A stretch of DNA of 16,309 bases from an uncultured Bacilli bacterium (GCA_934122215.1 CAKOWF010000023.1:1-16309), one strand, 5' to 3'. Numbered from the stretch's first letter, positions 7,412-15,679 are shown. Made by a program: numbers and translations. The notes: a model not told the origin generated them from the letters alone.

Positions 7412-10400
7412 TTAACAATCACTTATCTCTTTTAGTTCCTCATTTAATATAGAATATAAATATATTTCTACTTCCTTGTCACTTATCTTTTCTACATAAT
7501 TTTTATATCCTAATAATTGTTTTTCATATGACTCATCATCTATATTTTTAAGCTTATAATCTACTATCTTTATAACATCCTCATATTCAAGAATTAAATC
7601 TATTGTTCCAGATGTATTATCAATAAATTCATATTCTTTATAGACATTAATTATTTTTTCATTAAATAATGATGTTTTAAAGAATTTTTTTATTTTTTCT
7701 ATATAAATTGATGGTAAATCAATATCATAATTAGGATTATTAAAATCAATATTTTCCATCACACTATGTATTTTATTACCAAATTCATATAATTCTTTTT
7801 GTTCTTTAGTTATCAATTTAGTTTGTTCTTTTGAATATTTTATTTCTTCTAATAATGGTTCTTCTATACTTAATTCTGATACATTTATATATTCATCATC
7901 TTTTATTTTATATTCTTTATATTTAGAATATTGATAATCTCTTGTTATATTAAGTGAATTAATATTTAATGGTTTAATATATTTTTCTAAATTTTCTTTA
8001 ATTGAAGATATAATATCCTCAAAAGATCTATAATTTAGTCTACCCATTACTATATTATTTTCTATTAAACTATTTTTATCTTTAGATGATACTACAATAA
8101 TCATTTTTTCTCTTGCTCTAGTAAGCGCTACATAAAACAATCTAATTTGCTCTGATATTTCTTCCTTAATATAATTATTTTTAAGTAAATAGTAATCAAT
8201 AGTTTTTCTAAAATATCCATTAATATATGGTATAACTATGTGATCACTAAATAATATTTTTTCATTTAACTCCCTAATGTTAAATTTTGAATATAAACCA
8301 GTATAATAACAAATAGGAAATTCTAATCCTTTAGAGCCATGAATAGTCATTATTTTAACACTTTCATTGAAGTGATCTGTAATACTATATTTTAAATCCA
8401 ATCCTTGTTCTATTAATTCAGATAAATAATTAGTAAAATCTTCCAAATTGTATCCAATATTTCCTAATGATTGTGAAACTTTGTTCAAATAATCTAAAAC
8501 AGTTAAATTTTCTTCTATATTACCTATTTTAATTATATTTTCATAAATGTTTAATTTATTGAATAATTCTTTTATAAATATATAAATAGATTCTTCAGTA
8601 TATGGAACCATATTATTTATTAAATCATATAATTCGCTACTATAGTTGTTATTTTTTATCATATTAAATAAAACATTATCATCATATTCAAAAAGATAAG
8701 ATCTAGCTATTGATAGAAAGTTATATTTATAATTATCATCAAATTGTTTATTTTTTTGTAATAATATTAATTCACATATATTTTTGATAATATTAATATT
8801 TATATTATTAAGTAAATTATCATCTCTTTTAATAGTTAATGGTATTTCTAAATATTCAAATATTTTTTTATATAATTCAAAGTTTTTACTTTTATTCATT
8901 AAAATAACAAAATCGTTATAAGTTATATCTCTCAATTTATTGGTTTTTTTATCCAACACTTGATACTTATTGAGTACTTTATTTTTAATATCGTTTGCTA
9001 CAGCAAATATTTCTATTTCTTCTTTTGAATATTTTGTATCTTTATCATATTCATAGTTAAATATCTCTATGTCATTTGAAATACTATTATTGCCTGATTC
9101 ATTATATGTGATATTTCCAAATATCATAGAATGATCATCTATATAATTAGCACCGCCTATATTGTCGTCCATTATATTTTTAAATATATCATTAATGTTA
9201 TTAATTACTTCTTCCCTTGATCTAAAATTTTTACTTAGATCAATTTTAAAACCATTAACATTATTTTTGTAATTATCATATTTGTTCTTAAATATATATG
9301 GATTAGCATTTCTAAATCGATATATTGATTGCTTTATATCTCCAACCATATAAACATTATTATTTTCTATTAGATTAATAAACTCTTCCTGTAGATCATT
9401 AGTATCTTGGTACTCATCAATCATTATTTCGTTAAATTGATTTTTTAATTCTTGCCTAATTTCCTCATTGCTTTTTACAATTTTAATTGCCATTTTTGCT
9501 ATATCATTAAAACTAAACAATTGATTTTCATATTTAAATTTTTCTATCTTTTTGCTTAATTTTTCCATTATAAAAATAATTATTTCTATATTTTCTTTTG
9601 TATCTTTAATTAAATTTATTAATTCAGTTTCTTCATAATTACACAGTTCATTAATTTCAGCTAAGTTTTTTGATATAATTTCTTTTATATCTTTTGCTTC
9701 TTGACTAGAATTACGTGGTAATTGAGGAAGTGATATATTCACATTTTGTTTTATTTCATTATAAGTTTTTGAATTTAATAATGGATTTAAAAATTCACTA
9801 ATTTTTTCCATATATATGTCTTCTGAATAATTAGTCAACTTTTCTAGATAATTTTTTACTACATTTATTTTTGATTTGATTAAACTAAAATAATCACTTT
9901 TTAAATTGTTTAAATAATTATCATTAAAGTAATCATTTATATAATTTGATAAATATTCCTCTTTGTTATTTTTTAAATCTAATTTACTATATAAATTCAA
10001 TAGTTGTTTTTTTAATTCCGTATCATCCTTCAAACAAAAATCAGTTATAAATTTAACGAATTTTGGATTATTTTCGTTATATAAATTATCTAATACTTCT
10101 TCAAGTAATTTTTTTGTTTTTATATTTAATATTCCACCTTCTTCTATTGAAATATTGGGTGATAAATTTAAAATATAATGATATTTTTTTACTATTGATA
10201 AAGCAAAACTATCAAATGTTGTTATATATGATTTATTTAGTAATTTTAAATTATCTATTAAGTTTTCTTCTATTATTTTACTTTTTATTCTTTCCTTCAT
10301 TTCTTTTGCTGCTGCTTTAGTAAAAGTTAATATTAATAATTCATCTATTTTAACATTATTTTTTAGTTTTCTAATAACTCTTTCTGACAATACTGCCGTC

Positions 10401-10486
10401 TTACCACTACCAGCTGAAGCACTGACAATAATATTGGTATTTTCTTTTTCTATAGCTAATTTTTGTTCTTCAGTCCATTTTGTCAT
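7412..10486 (-). CDS. addA: ATP-dependent helicase/nuclease subunit A
   Basis: UvrD-type 3'-5' helicase and nuclease that, with AddB, resects double-strand breaks for RecA-dependent repair. Helicase motifs are present in order: Walker A SASAGSGKT at 22-30, motif Ia TFTKAAAKEM at 54-63, DEYQD at 357-361, GDIKQSIYRFR at 382-392, NFRS at 420-423, TIHGSKGLEFP at 714-724 and ALTRAREKM at 787-795. The C-terminal PD-(D/E)XK nuclease shows GNKIHSVME at 903-911, TIDL with Asp963 and DYK at 976-978. At 1024 residues it is about 200 shorter than the Bacillus subtilis protein, but all catalytic motifs are there. Its ATG overlaps the addB stop as ATGA and has GGAGGTG upstream, so translation is coupled. 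The transcript probably ends at the hairpin at 7359-7391. Confidence 0.97.
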   Translation of the reverse strand: MTKWTEEQKLAIEKENTNIIVSASAGSGKTAVLSERVIRKLKNNVKIDELLILTFTKAAAKEMKERIKSKIIEENLIDNLKLLNKSYITTFDSFALSIVKKYHYILNLSPNISIEEGGILNIKTKKLLEEVLDNLYNENNPKFVKFITDFCLKDDTELKKQLLNLYSKLDLKNNKEEYLSNYINDYFNDNYLNNLKSDYFSLIKSKINVVKNYLEKLTNYSEDIYMEKISEFLNPLLNSKTYNEIKQNVNISLPQLPRNSSQEAKDIKEIISKNLAEINELCNYEETELINLIKDTKENIEIIIFIMEKLSKKIEKFKYENQLFSFNDIAKMAIKIVKSNEEIRQELKNQFNEIMIDEYQDTNDLQEEFINLIENNNVYMVGDIKQSIYRFRNANPYIFKNKYDNYKNNVNGFKIDLSKNFRSREEVINNINDIFKNIMDDNIGGANYIDDHSMIFGNITYNESGNNSISNDIEIFNYEYDKDTKYSKEEIEIFAVANDIKNKVLNKYQVLDKKTNKLRDITYNDFVILMNKSKNFELYKKIFEYLEIPLTIKRDDNLLNNININIIKNICELILLQKNKQFDDNYKYNFLSIARSYLFEYDDNVLFNMIKNNNYSSELYDLINNMVPYTEESIYIFIKELFNKLNIYENIIKIGNIEENLTVLDYLNKVSQSLGNIGYNLEDFTNYLSELIEQGLDLKYSITDHFNESVKIMTIHGSKGLEFPICYYTGLYSKFNIRELNEKILFSDHIVIPYINGYFRKTIDYYLLKNNYIKEEISEQIRLFYVALTRAREKMIIVVSSKDKNSLIENNIVMGRLNYRSFEDIISSIKENLEKYIKPLNINSLNITRDYQYSKYKEYKIKDDEYINVSELSIEEPLLEEIKYSKEQTKLITKEQKELYEFGNKIHSVMENIDFNNPNYDIDLPSIYIEKIKKFFKTSLFNEKIINVYKEYEFIDNTSGTIDLILEYEDVIKIVDYKLKNIDDESYEKQLLGYKNYVEKISDKEVEIYLYSILNEELKEISDC

Positions 10487-12750
10487 GCTTCACCTCCATT
10501 TAAAAAATCTAATTTATTTGGTATATCTAGTTCAATAAAATCTTCATTTTTCTTATAACAAATGTCACTATATGGGCAAAATTTACATGTATTTTCCTTT
10601 TCTAATTTTTTAGGATTAATTATGAAGTCACAGGATAATATTCTGTCAATTGCATTATTAATATTTTTATCTACTATTTTATATAAATTATTTAGTTGAT
10701 TTTGGGTTAATATTTTTGAATATGCATAAAATCCATTTTTAGAAATTTTTAGTGATTTTATTATTTCACTATCTTGATATGTTATATCCACCTTTGACAA
10801 TATGTCGGTATCATCTATAGAATATCCTTCTAATTTAAGATTATCTTCTTTTTGCTTTGTATAATCTTTTTTAGGATCATAATAAAATTCATTATTCAAT
10901 ATTTTTTGCAAATATATACCAGCTACTTTAGCATGTTCAAAACCATTGATGTGATGAGATAAATATAAATATATCGGTAATTGCATATCTAAACCATATA
11001 AAGTTTTACTTATATTTGTTAATGGTGTTCCTGTCTTATAATCTATAATAGCTAGAACACTTTTATCTTTTGAATATTTAATTTTGTCTATTATTCCCAT
11101 AAATGTTATAGATATATTTTTATCCTTGTTTACAAATACTTTCTTTTCATGTAGTTCTTCTGTTAATTTTGAATACTTATTTTGTTTATTTATAGTAGTA
11201 ATTATAAATAATAAGTCATTTTTTAATTTATCTAAAAATATTTTTTCCTTAGCATCAAATTCGTATTTACTTAATTCTTCATTATATACATCATCATAAT
11301 TAAAATTTTCCACATTATATTTTTCTAAAACCGAATGGAATATTTTTCCTATTTTAATGGCAAACGTTTCCTCATATGGAGTTATTTTTAAAATATTATT
11401 CAAGTAGAAACGAAATTGACATTTATAAAAATTATCAATACTAGAATATGATAAAGTTAATTTGTTATTTAAAAATTCATATAAGGAAGATTTATCAATA
11501 TATGTAAATTGATTATCATATTTTTTATAATCTATACTTTTATAATTAAAATATAATTTATTTAAAGATTTATCAATTATATTATACTTGTTTTTTTCGT
11601 CTAAAAATTTAGCCAAAAGAAGTTTATTGTAAATATTTGAATGACTGTAATTATTATAATCAATTGTCTTTAATTCATAATCTAGATTTGTAGATATACT
11701 AGATATTTGAAATTCTCCAGATGAAGTTTTTTTACTATAAGTAAATGTAATGTTAGCTATATTAAACTCACTTATTAATTCTTGTTCCAATATATTATTT
11801 TTTTCAATACTTGTATCAATATTTAATTGTTGTTTTATTTTGTCTGAAAAATAGTCTTCATCCTTATAATATTTTGGATATGCATCATTAAATCCAAGTA
11901 AAAAAACATAATCTCCTTCATTTATATGATTAATTATTTCTATTTTATTTTGATATTTTTTATATATTAGATTAGTATTTTTCATAGTTGATTCAATTAT
12001 ATCTATAAACTTATCATCAATGTCATTTATGAAAGAATAATCATTTAAAATATTTATTATTTGCTTTTTTATATAACTATTTTCTACTAAAGATATAGCT
12101 TTTTCCTTATTTCTAACTAATTTTAAATCATTAATAAATTTAATAGCACTTGGATTAGAATATAATGTATAGCTAACTTCTATTGGAATATTATAAAATT
12201 TAAATATTCTTAATATATACTCTTTATATTCATCATCTATATTCATTAATTTTATTTTGTTTATGTCTACTCCATTATTAATTAATTCTATTATTTTATT
12301 AGCTGTATAGTTAACTTCCTCTTCTATCGAATTAAATTCATACACGTCATATTTTTTATTTTTTAGCTGTACATTTTCTTCTACATAATCATAATTCGAT
12401 AATATACTCTTTTCAAATTTATTAAGTGGATATCTATATACCGTTATTTTAGTATTTTTCAAATTGTTTACAAAAGCATTATATATAAGTAAATTATGAT
12501 TAATTAAATCAGTTTTTAATGTGGATAACATCGTTGTATCATTTACATATATCATATTTTTTAAATAAGTTATGGCTATATCATACCTAATATTATACTT
12601 ATTTATTAAATAATAAATAGCTCTTTCATCATATGTAAAAAGAGTTTTTGATATAAATTCATCCATAGTCATTATTTTTTGATTGATTAGTCTTTTTCTT
12701 TCTAATAAAAGTCTTTTTTTTATTTCAGGATATGTTATAACTATTTCCAT
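10483..12750 (-). CDS. addB: AddB/RexB-like PD-(D/E)XK nuclease subunit, short form
   Basis: Partner of AddA in break resection. The C-terminal nuclease is intact: GKIFHSV with His472, GIIDKI with Asp555, IIDYK with Asp570 and Lys572. Four cysteines, Cys444 and Cys722/Cys725/Cys731 in CKFCPYSDIC, match the spacing of the iron-sulfur cluster that staples the AddB nuclease domain. The protein has 755 residues against about 1160 in B. subtilis, and most of the missing length is in the N-terminal helicase-like half. No Walker A motif is visible near the N-terminus. The ATG at 12750 has an AAGGTGG site and there is no in-frame coding continuation upstream, so this appears to be the real start rather than a frameshift. 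Identity is strongly supported by the downstream, overlapping addA. Confidence 0.9.
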   Translation of the reverse strand: MEIVITYPEIKKRLLLERKRLINQKIMTMDEFISKTLFTYDERAIYYLINKYNIRYDIAITYLKNMIYVNDTTMLSTLKTDLINHNLLIYNAFVNNLKNTKITVYRYPLNKFEKSILSNYDYVEENVQLKNKKYDVYEFNSIEEEVNYTANKIIELINNGVDINKIKLMNIDDEYKEYILRIFKFYNIPIEVSYTLYSNPSAIKFINDLKLVRNKEKAISLVENSYIKKQIINILNDYSFINDIDDKFIDIIESTMKNTNLIYKKYQNKIEIINHINEGDYVFLLGFNDAYPKYYKDEDYFSDKIKQQLNIDTSIEKNNILEQELISEFNIANITFTYSKKTSSGEFQISSISTNLDYELKTIDYNNYSHSNIYNKLLLAKFLDEKNKYNIIDKSLNKLYFNYKSIDYKKYDNQFTYIDKSSLYEFLNNKLTLSYSSIDNFYKCQFRFYLNNILKITPYEETFAIKIGKIFHSVLEKYNVENFNYDDVYNEELSKYEFDAKEKIFLDKLKNDLLFIITTINKQNKYSKLTEELHEKKVFVNKDKNISITFMGIIDKIKYSKDKSVLAIIDYKTGTPLTNISKTLYGLDMQLPIYLYLSHHINGFEHAKVAGIYLQKILNNEFYYDPKKDYTKQKEDNLKLEGYSIDDTDILSKVDITYQDSEIIKSLKISKNGFYAYSKILTQNQLNNLYKIVDKNINNAIDRILSCDFIINPKKLEKENTCKFCPYSDICYKKNEDFIELDIPNKLDFLNGGEA

Positions 12751-12769
12751 AATTCCACCTTCTTTTTAT

Positions 12770-12775
12770 ATTATA
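12770..12775 (-). promoter_or_regulatory. Probable -10 element of addBA
   Basis: TATAAT on the minus strand lies about 20 bp before the addB start and just after the terminator of the upstream gene, in the only gap where an addBA promoter could sit. No good -35 hexamer is seen 16-18 bp upstream; the position falls in the T run of the terminator. Confidence 0.4.
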
Positions 12776-12791
12776 TCTTAATTATGAAAAG

Positions 12792-12818
12792 AAAAAAATA
12801 CTCTTTGAAAGTATTTTT
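12792..12818 (-). terminator. Intrinsic terminator of the ldh-thioredoxin unit
   Basis: On the minus strand AAAAATACT and AGTATTTTT (12810-12818 and 12794-12802) form a 9-bp stem with a 7-nt loop, followed by a run of seven T to 12792. It overlaps the stop codon of the gene at 12817 and separates this unit from addBA. Confidence 0.85.
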
Positions 12819-13512
12819 AACATTGTTCATCACACACTACATCGTATACTTTAGTCGCATATGCTGAGATAACATTTGATAATTCAGTTTTTTGGTCTTC
12901 AGTTAACTCTATATATGGGTTTTCTTGGCTATCTAAAGTACCAATATGTACATATACAATCTTTCCTTCTTTAACAAAAACTAAAGTTGGAAAATATAAT
13001 CTTTTTATTGAGCTATCATTTAATCCAGAATATTCTCCTAAATAATCTTTTAAAATGTCTATTATTTCGTAATATTCTTTTGTTCCCACTTTATCGGTTA
13101 CTACATTTCCATTTTCATCTAAATGTTTACTATCACGTATGTTTGATGCATTATAATAATAAAATGGCATTGTATATTCGTTTAACGTATTAACTAATAT
13201 TGGAACTAAATTTCTGCACCATGGGCATTCTGGAAATCCAAAATAAATAACACCAGTTCCATTTTTTAAAATATCTATTATTTCATCTGCATTTTTATAT
13301 TTTACATTATTATTTTCTAAAATATTTACATTCATGTGGTAATTATTAGTTTTTTCATTATAAACACCATTTAGTTTTTCATACTCTTCTTTAAATCTTA
13401 TTTCTTCATTTGTAACAATATTTTTTGTATCACTATCAACAAAATTATATATCAAATAGCTTGATAATAAAAATATTATTAATAAAATTCCTAGTTCTAT
13501 TTTAACTTTCAT
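12817..13512 (-). CDS. Membrane-anchored thioredoxin-like protein with CPWC site
   Basis: A 231-residue protein with an N-terminal hydrophobic anchor (about 8-23) and an otherwise soluble chain expected outside the cell membrane. A thioredoxin-like fold is indicated by GVIYFGFPECPWC with Cys96 and Cys99 at the redox site and by a likely cis-proline, Pro175, in YFPTLVFVKEGKIV. A two-strand extension with conserved-looking charged residues lies between them. Two further cysteines, Cys227 and Cys231, end the protein as CDEQC. There is no lipobox. It resembles the thioredoxin-like/bacteriocin-transport-accessory group, but I cannot assign a substrate. The ribosome binding site AAGGTG overlaps the ldh stop codon and the gap between the genes is 9 bp, so the two are co-transcribed. 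A terminator follows immediately. Confidence 0.8.
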   Translation of the reverse strand: MKVKIELGILLIIFLLSSYLIYNFVDSDTKNIVTNEEIRFKEEYEKLNGVYNEKTNNYHMNVNILENNNVKYKNADEIIDILKNGTGVIYFGFPECPWCRNLVPILVNTLNEYTMPFYYYNASNIRDSKHLDENGNVVTDKVGTKEYYEIIDILKDYLGEYSGLNDSSIKRLYFPTLVFVKEGKIVYVHIGTLDSQENPYIELTEDQKTELSNVISAYATKVYDVVCDEQC

Positions 13513-13521
13513 TTTAACACC

Positions 13522-14433
13522 TTACTTCTCTAATTCTGCTATTGCTTTTTTGATTATATCTATTGATATTTGTAATTTTTTTGTTTCTTCTTCATTTAAA
13601 TTTATGTATATTTTTCTGCTTATCCCATTTTTATCTAATACATAAGGAAGACCAACAAATACATCATTATCTTTATCATATCCTGAGACTGTCATGACAG
13701 TGTGTTCATCACATAAAATTGCATTTGTAATTCTAACTAAACACATTCCTATTCCATAACAAGTAGCTCCTTTTCTATCTATTATTTCATATGCTGCATT
13801 CTTTACATTATTGCATATTTCATCTAATGATGTTATAGGTAGAAAATTTTCTATATTTTGAAGTGCTATATTGACATTGCTCCATGGAACGAATTCGGAA
13901 TCTCCATGTTCTCCTATCACATAAGCATGGATATTTTTAGGATTAATGTTTATTTTTTCACTTATTAAATACCTTAAACGTGCCGTATCTAAAGTTGTAC
14001 CTGATCCTATTACCTTACTTGGAGAAAAACCTGAATATTTATAAGTTAAATATGTCATTACATCTAATGGATTAGTTGCCACCAAGAAAATACCATTAAA
14101 TCCGTTATTTATAACATTTTCAACAATATTTTTAAATATTTTACTATTCTTGTTAATTAAATCCATTCTTGTTTCTCCAGGGTTTTGATTTGCCCCAGCA
14201 GCTATACAAACTATTTTTGCATCTTTACAATCTGAATATTCACCAACTCTAATATTTATTTTTGATGGAGAATAAGCTAAGCAATGATTTAGATCCATAA
14301 CCTCACCTATAACTCTTTTTTTATCCAAATCGATAAGTATTAATTCATTAACTTGTGTACTTTGATTTAACAGTGCATATGCATAGCTCATGCCTACATT
14401 ACCACAGCCTATTATTACAACCTTATTATTCAT
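13522..14433 (-). CDS. ldh: L-lactate dehydrogenase
   Basis: Reduces pyruvate to L-lactate with NADH, regenerating NAD+ in fermentation; cytoplasmic, normally a tetramer. Numbered from a start four codons upstream of the one used here (307 aa), it has the nucleotide site GCGNVG at 13-18, acidic Asp39 for NAD, Gln87 in GANQNPGETR (the residue that distinguishes lactate from malate dehydrogenases), Arg93, NPLD at 125-128, DTAR with Asp153 and Arg156, and the catalytic GEHGD with His180. Two starts are possible. The upstream ATG at 14445 lies just beside a TATAAT at 14450-14455, so transcripts from it would begin about there; the ATG at 14433, with GGTG before it, is preferred. The gene heads a unit with the thioredoxin-like gene. 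No Rex-type operator was seen. Confidence 0.93.
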   Translation of the reverse strand: MNNKVVIIGCGNVGMSYAYALLNQSTQVNELILIDLDKKRVIGEVMDLNHCLAYSPSKINIRVGEYSDCKDAKIVCIAAGANQNPGETRMDLINKNSKIFKNIVENVINNGFNGIFLVATNPLDVMTYLTYKYSGFSPSKVIGSGTTLDTARLRYLISEKININPKNIHAYVIGEHGDSEFVPWSNVNIALQNIENFLPITSLDEICNNVKNAAYEIIDRKGATCYGIGMCLVRITNAILCDEHTVMTVSGYDKDNDVFVGLPYVLDKNGISRKIYINLNEEETKKLQISIDIIKKAIAELEK

Positions 14434-14449
14434 TTTATTCACCATTATT

Positions 14450-14455
14450 ATTATA
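14450..14455 (-). promoter_or_regulatory. Probable -10 element of ldh
   Basis: TATAAT on the minus strand, 17 bp upstream of the preferred ATG. The -35 position holds only a weak TTTTTA. If used, it argues for the shorter ldh start. Confidence 0.4.
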
Positions 14456-14513
14456 CCTTATTTTAATATAATTAAAAAGATTTATTATATTTTTTTTAAT
14501 ATTTTAGGTATTT

Positions 14514-14519
14514 TATAAT
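14514..14519 (+). promoter_or_regulatory. Probable -10 element of the nuclease gene
   Basis: TATAAT lies 60 bp before the nuclease ATG, divergent from the ldh element. The -35 position is a T run with no good match. A start near 14525 would give a leader of about 54 nt. Confidence 0.35.
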
Positions 14520-14528
14520 TAAATAGCT

Positions 14529-14582
14529 ATGATATATATGATGAGAAAATTAATGAGAAAATTTAGAAAGGAAAATATATGA
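14529..14582 (+). other. Possible 17-codon leader ORF with tandem 12-bp repeat
   Basis: An open frame from ATG 14529 (further ATGs in frame at 14538, 14541 and 14553) ends in TGA at 14580-14582, overlapping the nuclease ATG as ATGA. It contains two copies of ATGAGAAAATT(A/T) at 14541-14552 and 14553-14564 and would encode a basic peptide containing MRKLMRKFRKENI. There is no ribosome binding site in front of it, so it would need leaderless-like initiation near the predicted transcript start. It may be chance. Confidence 0.25.
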
Positions 14583-15313
14583 ATAAATTAAAAAATAAAT
14601 TTGAGACAATAAAAAAACTTGGATGGATTAAAAGTATTAGAAAAGGCAGTACTGGAATTGGAGCTACTTTTGAAAAATTATTAGGAGTAAATGAGAATAG
14701 TTTTGAAATACCAGATTTTGACGGAATTGAAATTAAAACTAAAAGAAATTATAGCAATTCGTTTACATCACTGTTTAATTACTCACCAGAAGGTAAATAT
14801 AGTTATGAAATAGAAAAAATTAAAGACAAATATGGTTATCCAGATAAAATTATCAAAAAATATAAAGTGTTAAATAAATCATTTTACTGTAATACAAAAA
14901 TTAGAGTAAGTAATTATTATTTTATACTAAAAGTAAATATGGAGTCTAAAAAAATCATATTAAACATTATTGATTTATATGGAAAGTTAGTAGAAAATAA
15001 TATATATTGGGATTTCGATGAGATAAAAGAAAAATTAAATAGAAAACTACATTTTTTAGCATTTGTCAATGCTAGTAGAAAAATCATTAATAACGATGAG
15101 TATTTTAAATATTATAAAATGGATTTATATGAATTAAAAAATTTTGAAACTTTCATAGCTTTATTTGAAAAAGGAATAATTAGAATTACATTTAAAATGA
15201 GTATTTTTAGAGATGGTACTAAAATTGGACAACTACATAATCATGGAACTAGTTTTGACATAAAAGAAGAAGATTTATCAAAATTATTTAATAGAATAGC
15301 TACATTTTATTAA
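14579..15313 (+). CDS. MvaI/BcnI-family restriction endonuclease
   Basis: A 244-residue protein of the MvaI/BcnI group, monomeric type II enzymes related to MutH and Sau3AI that cut CCWGG or CCSGG one strand at a time. The N-terminal half fits the family: GWIKSIRKGSTGIGATFEKLLG at about 15-36, with the conserved Glu32 region, and an active site Asp46, Glu51, Lys53 in PDFDGIEIK, the same D-x4-E-x-K spacing as MvaI. Length equals that of characterised members. A late GTKIGQLHNHGTSF segment may help recognise DNA. An AAAGGA ribosome binding site precedes the ATG. No DNA methyltransferase or other restriction-modification gene is in the window; the neighbours are ldh and tRNA genes. The recognition sequence cannot be inferred safely, and a MutH-like role in repair is an alternative. 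Confidence 0.85.
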   Translation: MNKLKNKFETIKKLGWIKSIRKGSTGIGATFEKLLGVNENSFEIPDFDGIEIKTKRNYSNSFTSLFNYSPEGKYSYEIEKIKDKYGYPDKIIKKYKVLNKSFYCNTKIRVSNYYFILKVNMESKKIILNIIDLYGKLVENNIYWDFDEIKEKLNRKLHFLAFVNASRKIINNDEYFKYYKMDLYELKNFETFIALFEKGIIRITFKMSIFRDGTKIGQLHNHGTSFDIKEEDLSKLFNRIATFY

Positions 15314-15323
15314 ATTAATTTAT

Positions 15324-15363
15324 AATGGCTCAGCATTTTAATAACAATTTGGGACCAAAGGGT
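15324..15363 (+). pseudogene. Degenerate inverted fragment of a tRNA-Pro gene
   Basis: AATGGCTCA at 15324-15332 equals bases 6-14 of the tRNA-Pro gene on the other strand, and 15348-15363 (TTTGGGACCAAAGGGT) equals its anticodon loop and 3' side with one mismatch. The spacing between the two matches is 15 nt here against 18 nt in the intact gene. The D-loop side of the anticodon stem has decayed and the T arm and acceptor 3' strand are missing. It faces the intact tRNA-Pro, about 40 bp away. Confidence 0.55.
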
Positions 15364-15365
15364 AT

Positions 15366-15388
15366 AAAAAAAAGAACACAATGTCCTT
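15366..15388 (-). terminator. Intrinsic terminator after tRNA-Pro
   Basis: On the minus strand AAGGACA (15388-15382) pairs with TGTTCTT (15378-15372) around a 3-nt loop, with one G-U pair, followed by eight T to 15366. Confidence 0.7.
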
Positions 15389-15400
15389 TAAAAATCTAAA

Positions 15401-15477
15401 TGGTCGGGAAAACAGGATTTGAACCTGCAACCCCTTGGTCCCAAACCAAGTGCTCTACCAAGTTGAGCCATTTCCCG
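15401..15477 (-). tRNA. tRNA-Pro (UGG), CCA encoded
   Basis: Acceptor stem 15471-15477 with 15405-15411 (CGGGAAA/TTTCCCG), discriminator A, encoded CCA at 15401-15403. The anticodon loop TTTGGGA at 15439-15445 carries UGG. D and T arms are complete. Confidence 0.97.
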
Positions 15478-15485
15478 ATAACAAA

Positions 15486-15514
15486 ATAATATCATAAAAT
15501 AAATTCAATTTCAA
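15486..15514 (-). promoter_or_regulatory. Candidate promoter of tRNA-Pro
   Basis: On the minus strand TTGAAA (15509-15514) and TATTAT (15486-15491) are 17 bp apart, with TGA just before the -10 as an extended element. It sits in the 77-bp gap between tRNA-Arg and tRNA-Pro, where no terminator is evident. Confidence 0.55.
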
Positions 15515-15554
15515 TACATTTTATGCATTTTAAGATTAAATATTTATAAATAAA

Positions 15555-15631
15555 TGGTGTGTCTGGAGGGATTCGAACCCCCGACCTTTTGGTTCGTAGC
15601 CAAACACTCTATCCAGCTGAGCTACAGACAC
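15555..15631 (-). tRNA. tRNA-Arg (ACG), CCA encoded
   Basis: Acceptor stem GTGTCTG (15631-15625) with CAGACAC (15565-15559), discriminator A and encoded CCA at 15555-15557. The loop CTACGAA gives anticodon ACG, whose first A is normally edited to inosine to read CGU, CGC and CGA. Confidence 0.97.
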
Positions 15632-15650
15632 GTTTTTCCTAGCAATGATG

Positions 15651-15679
15651 ATTATAACACAAAATAAACAAATAATCAA
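15651..15679 (-). promoter_or_regulatory. Promoter of tRNA-Arg
   Basis: On the minus strand TTGATT (15674-15679) and TATAAT (15651-15656) are 17 bp apart, and TGT before the -10 makes it an extended element. It lies just after the terminator of the tRNA-Phe unit. Confidence 0.7.

Noticed and set aside
9963..10320. Plus-strand open frames opposite addA (and 11084-11299 opposite addB, 12987-13193 opposite the thioredoxin-like gene)
   Set aside because: They are low-complexity readings of the reverse strand of recognised genes.
10483..12750. A frameshifted or truncated addB with its N-terminus lost
   Set aside because: The start has a good ribosome binding site, a promoter-like -10 and a terminator of the previous gene directly upstream, leaving no room for a missing coding part.
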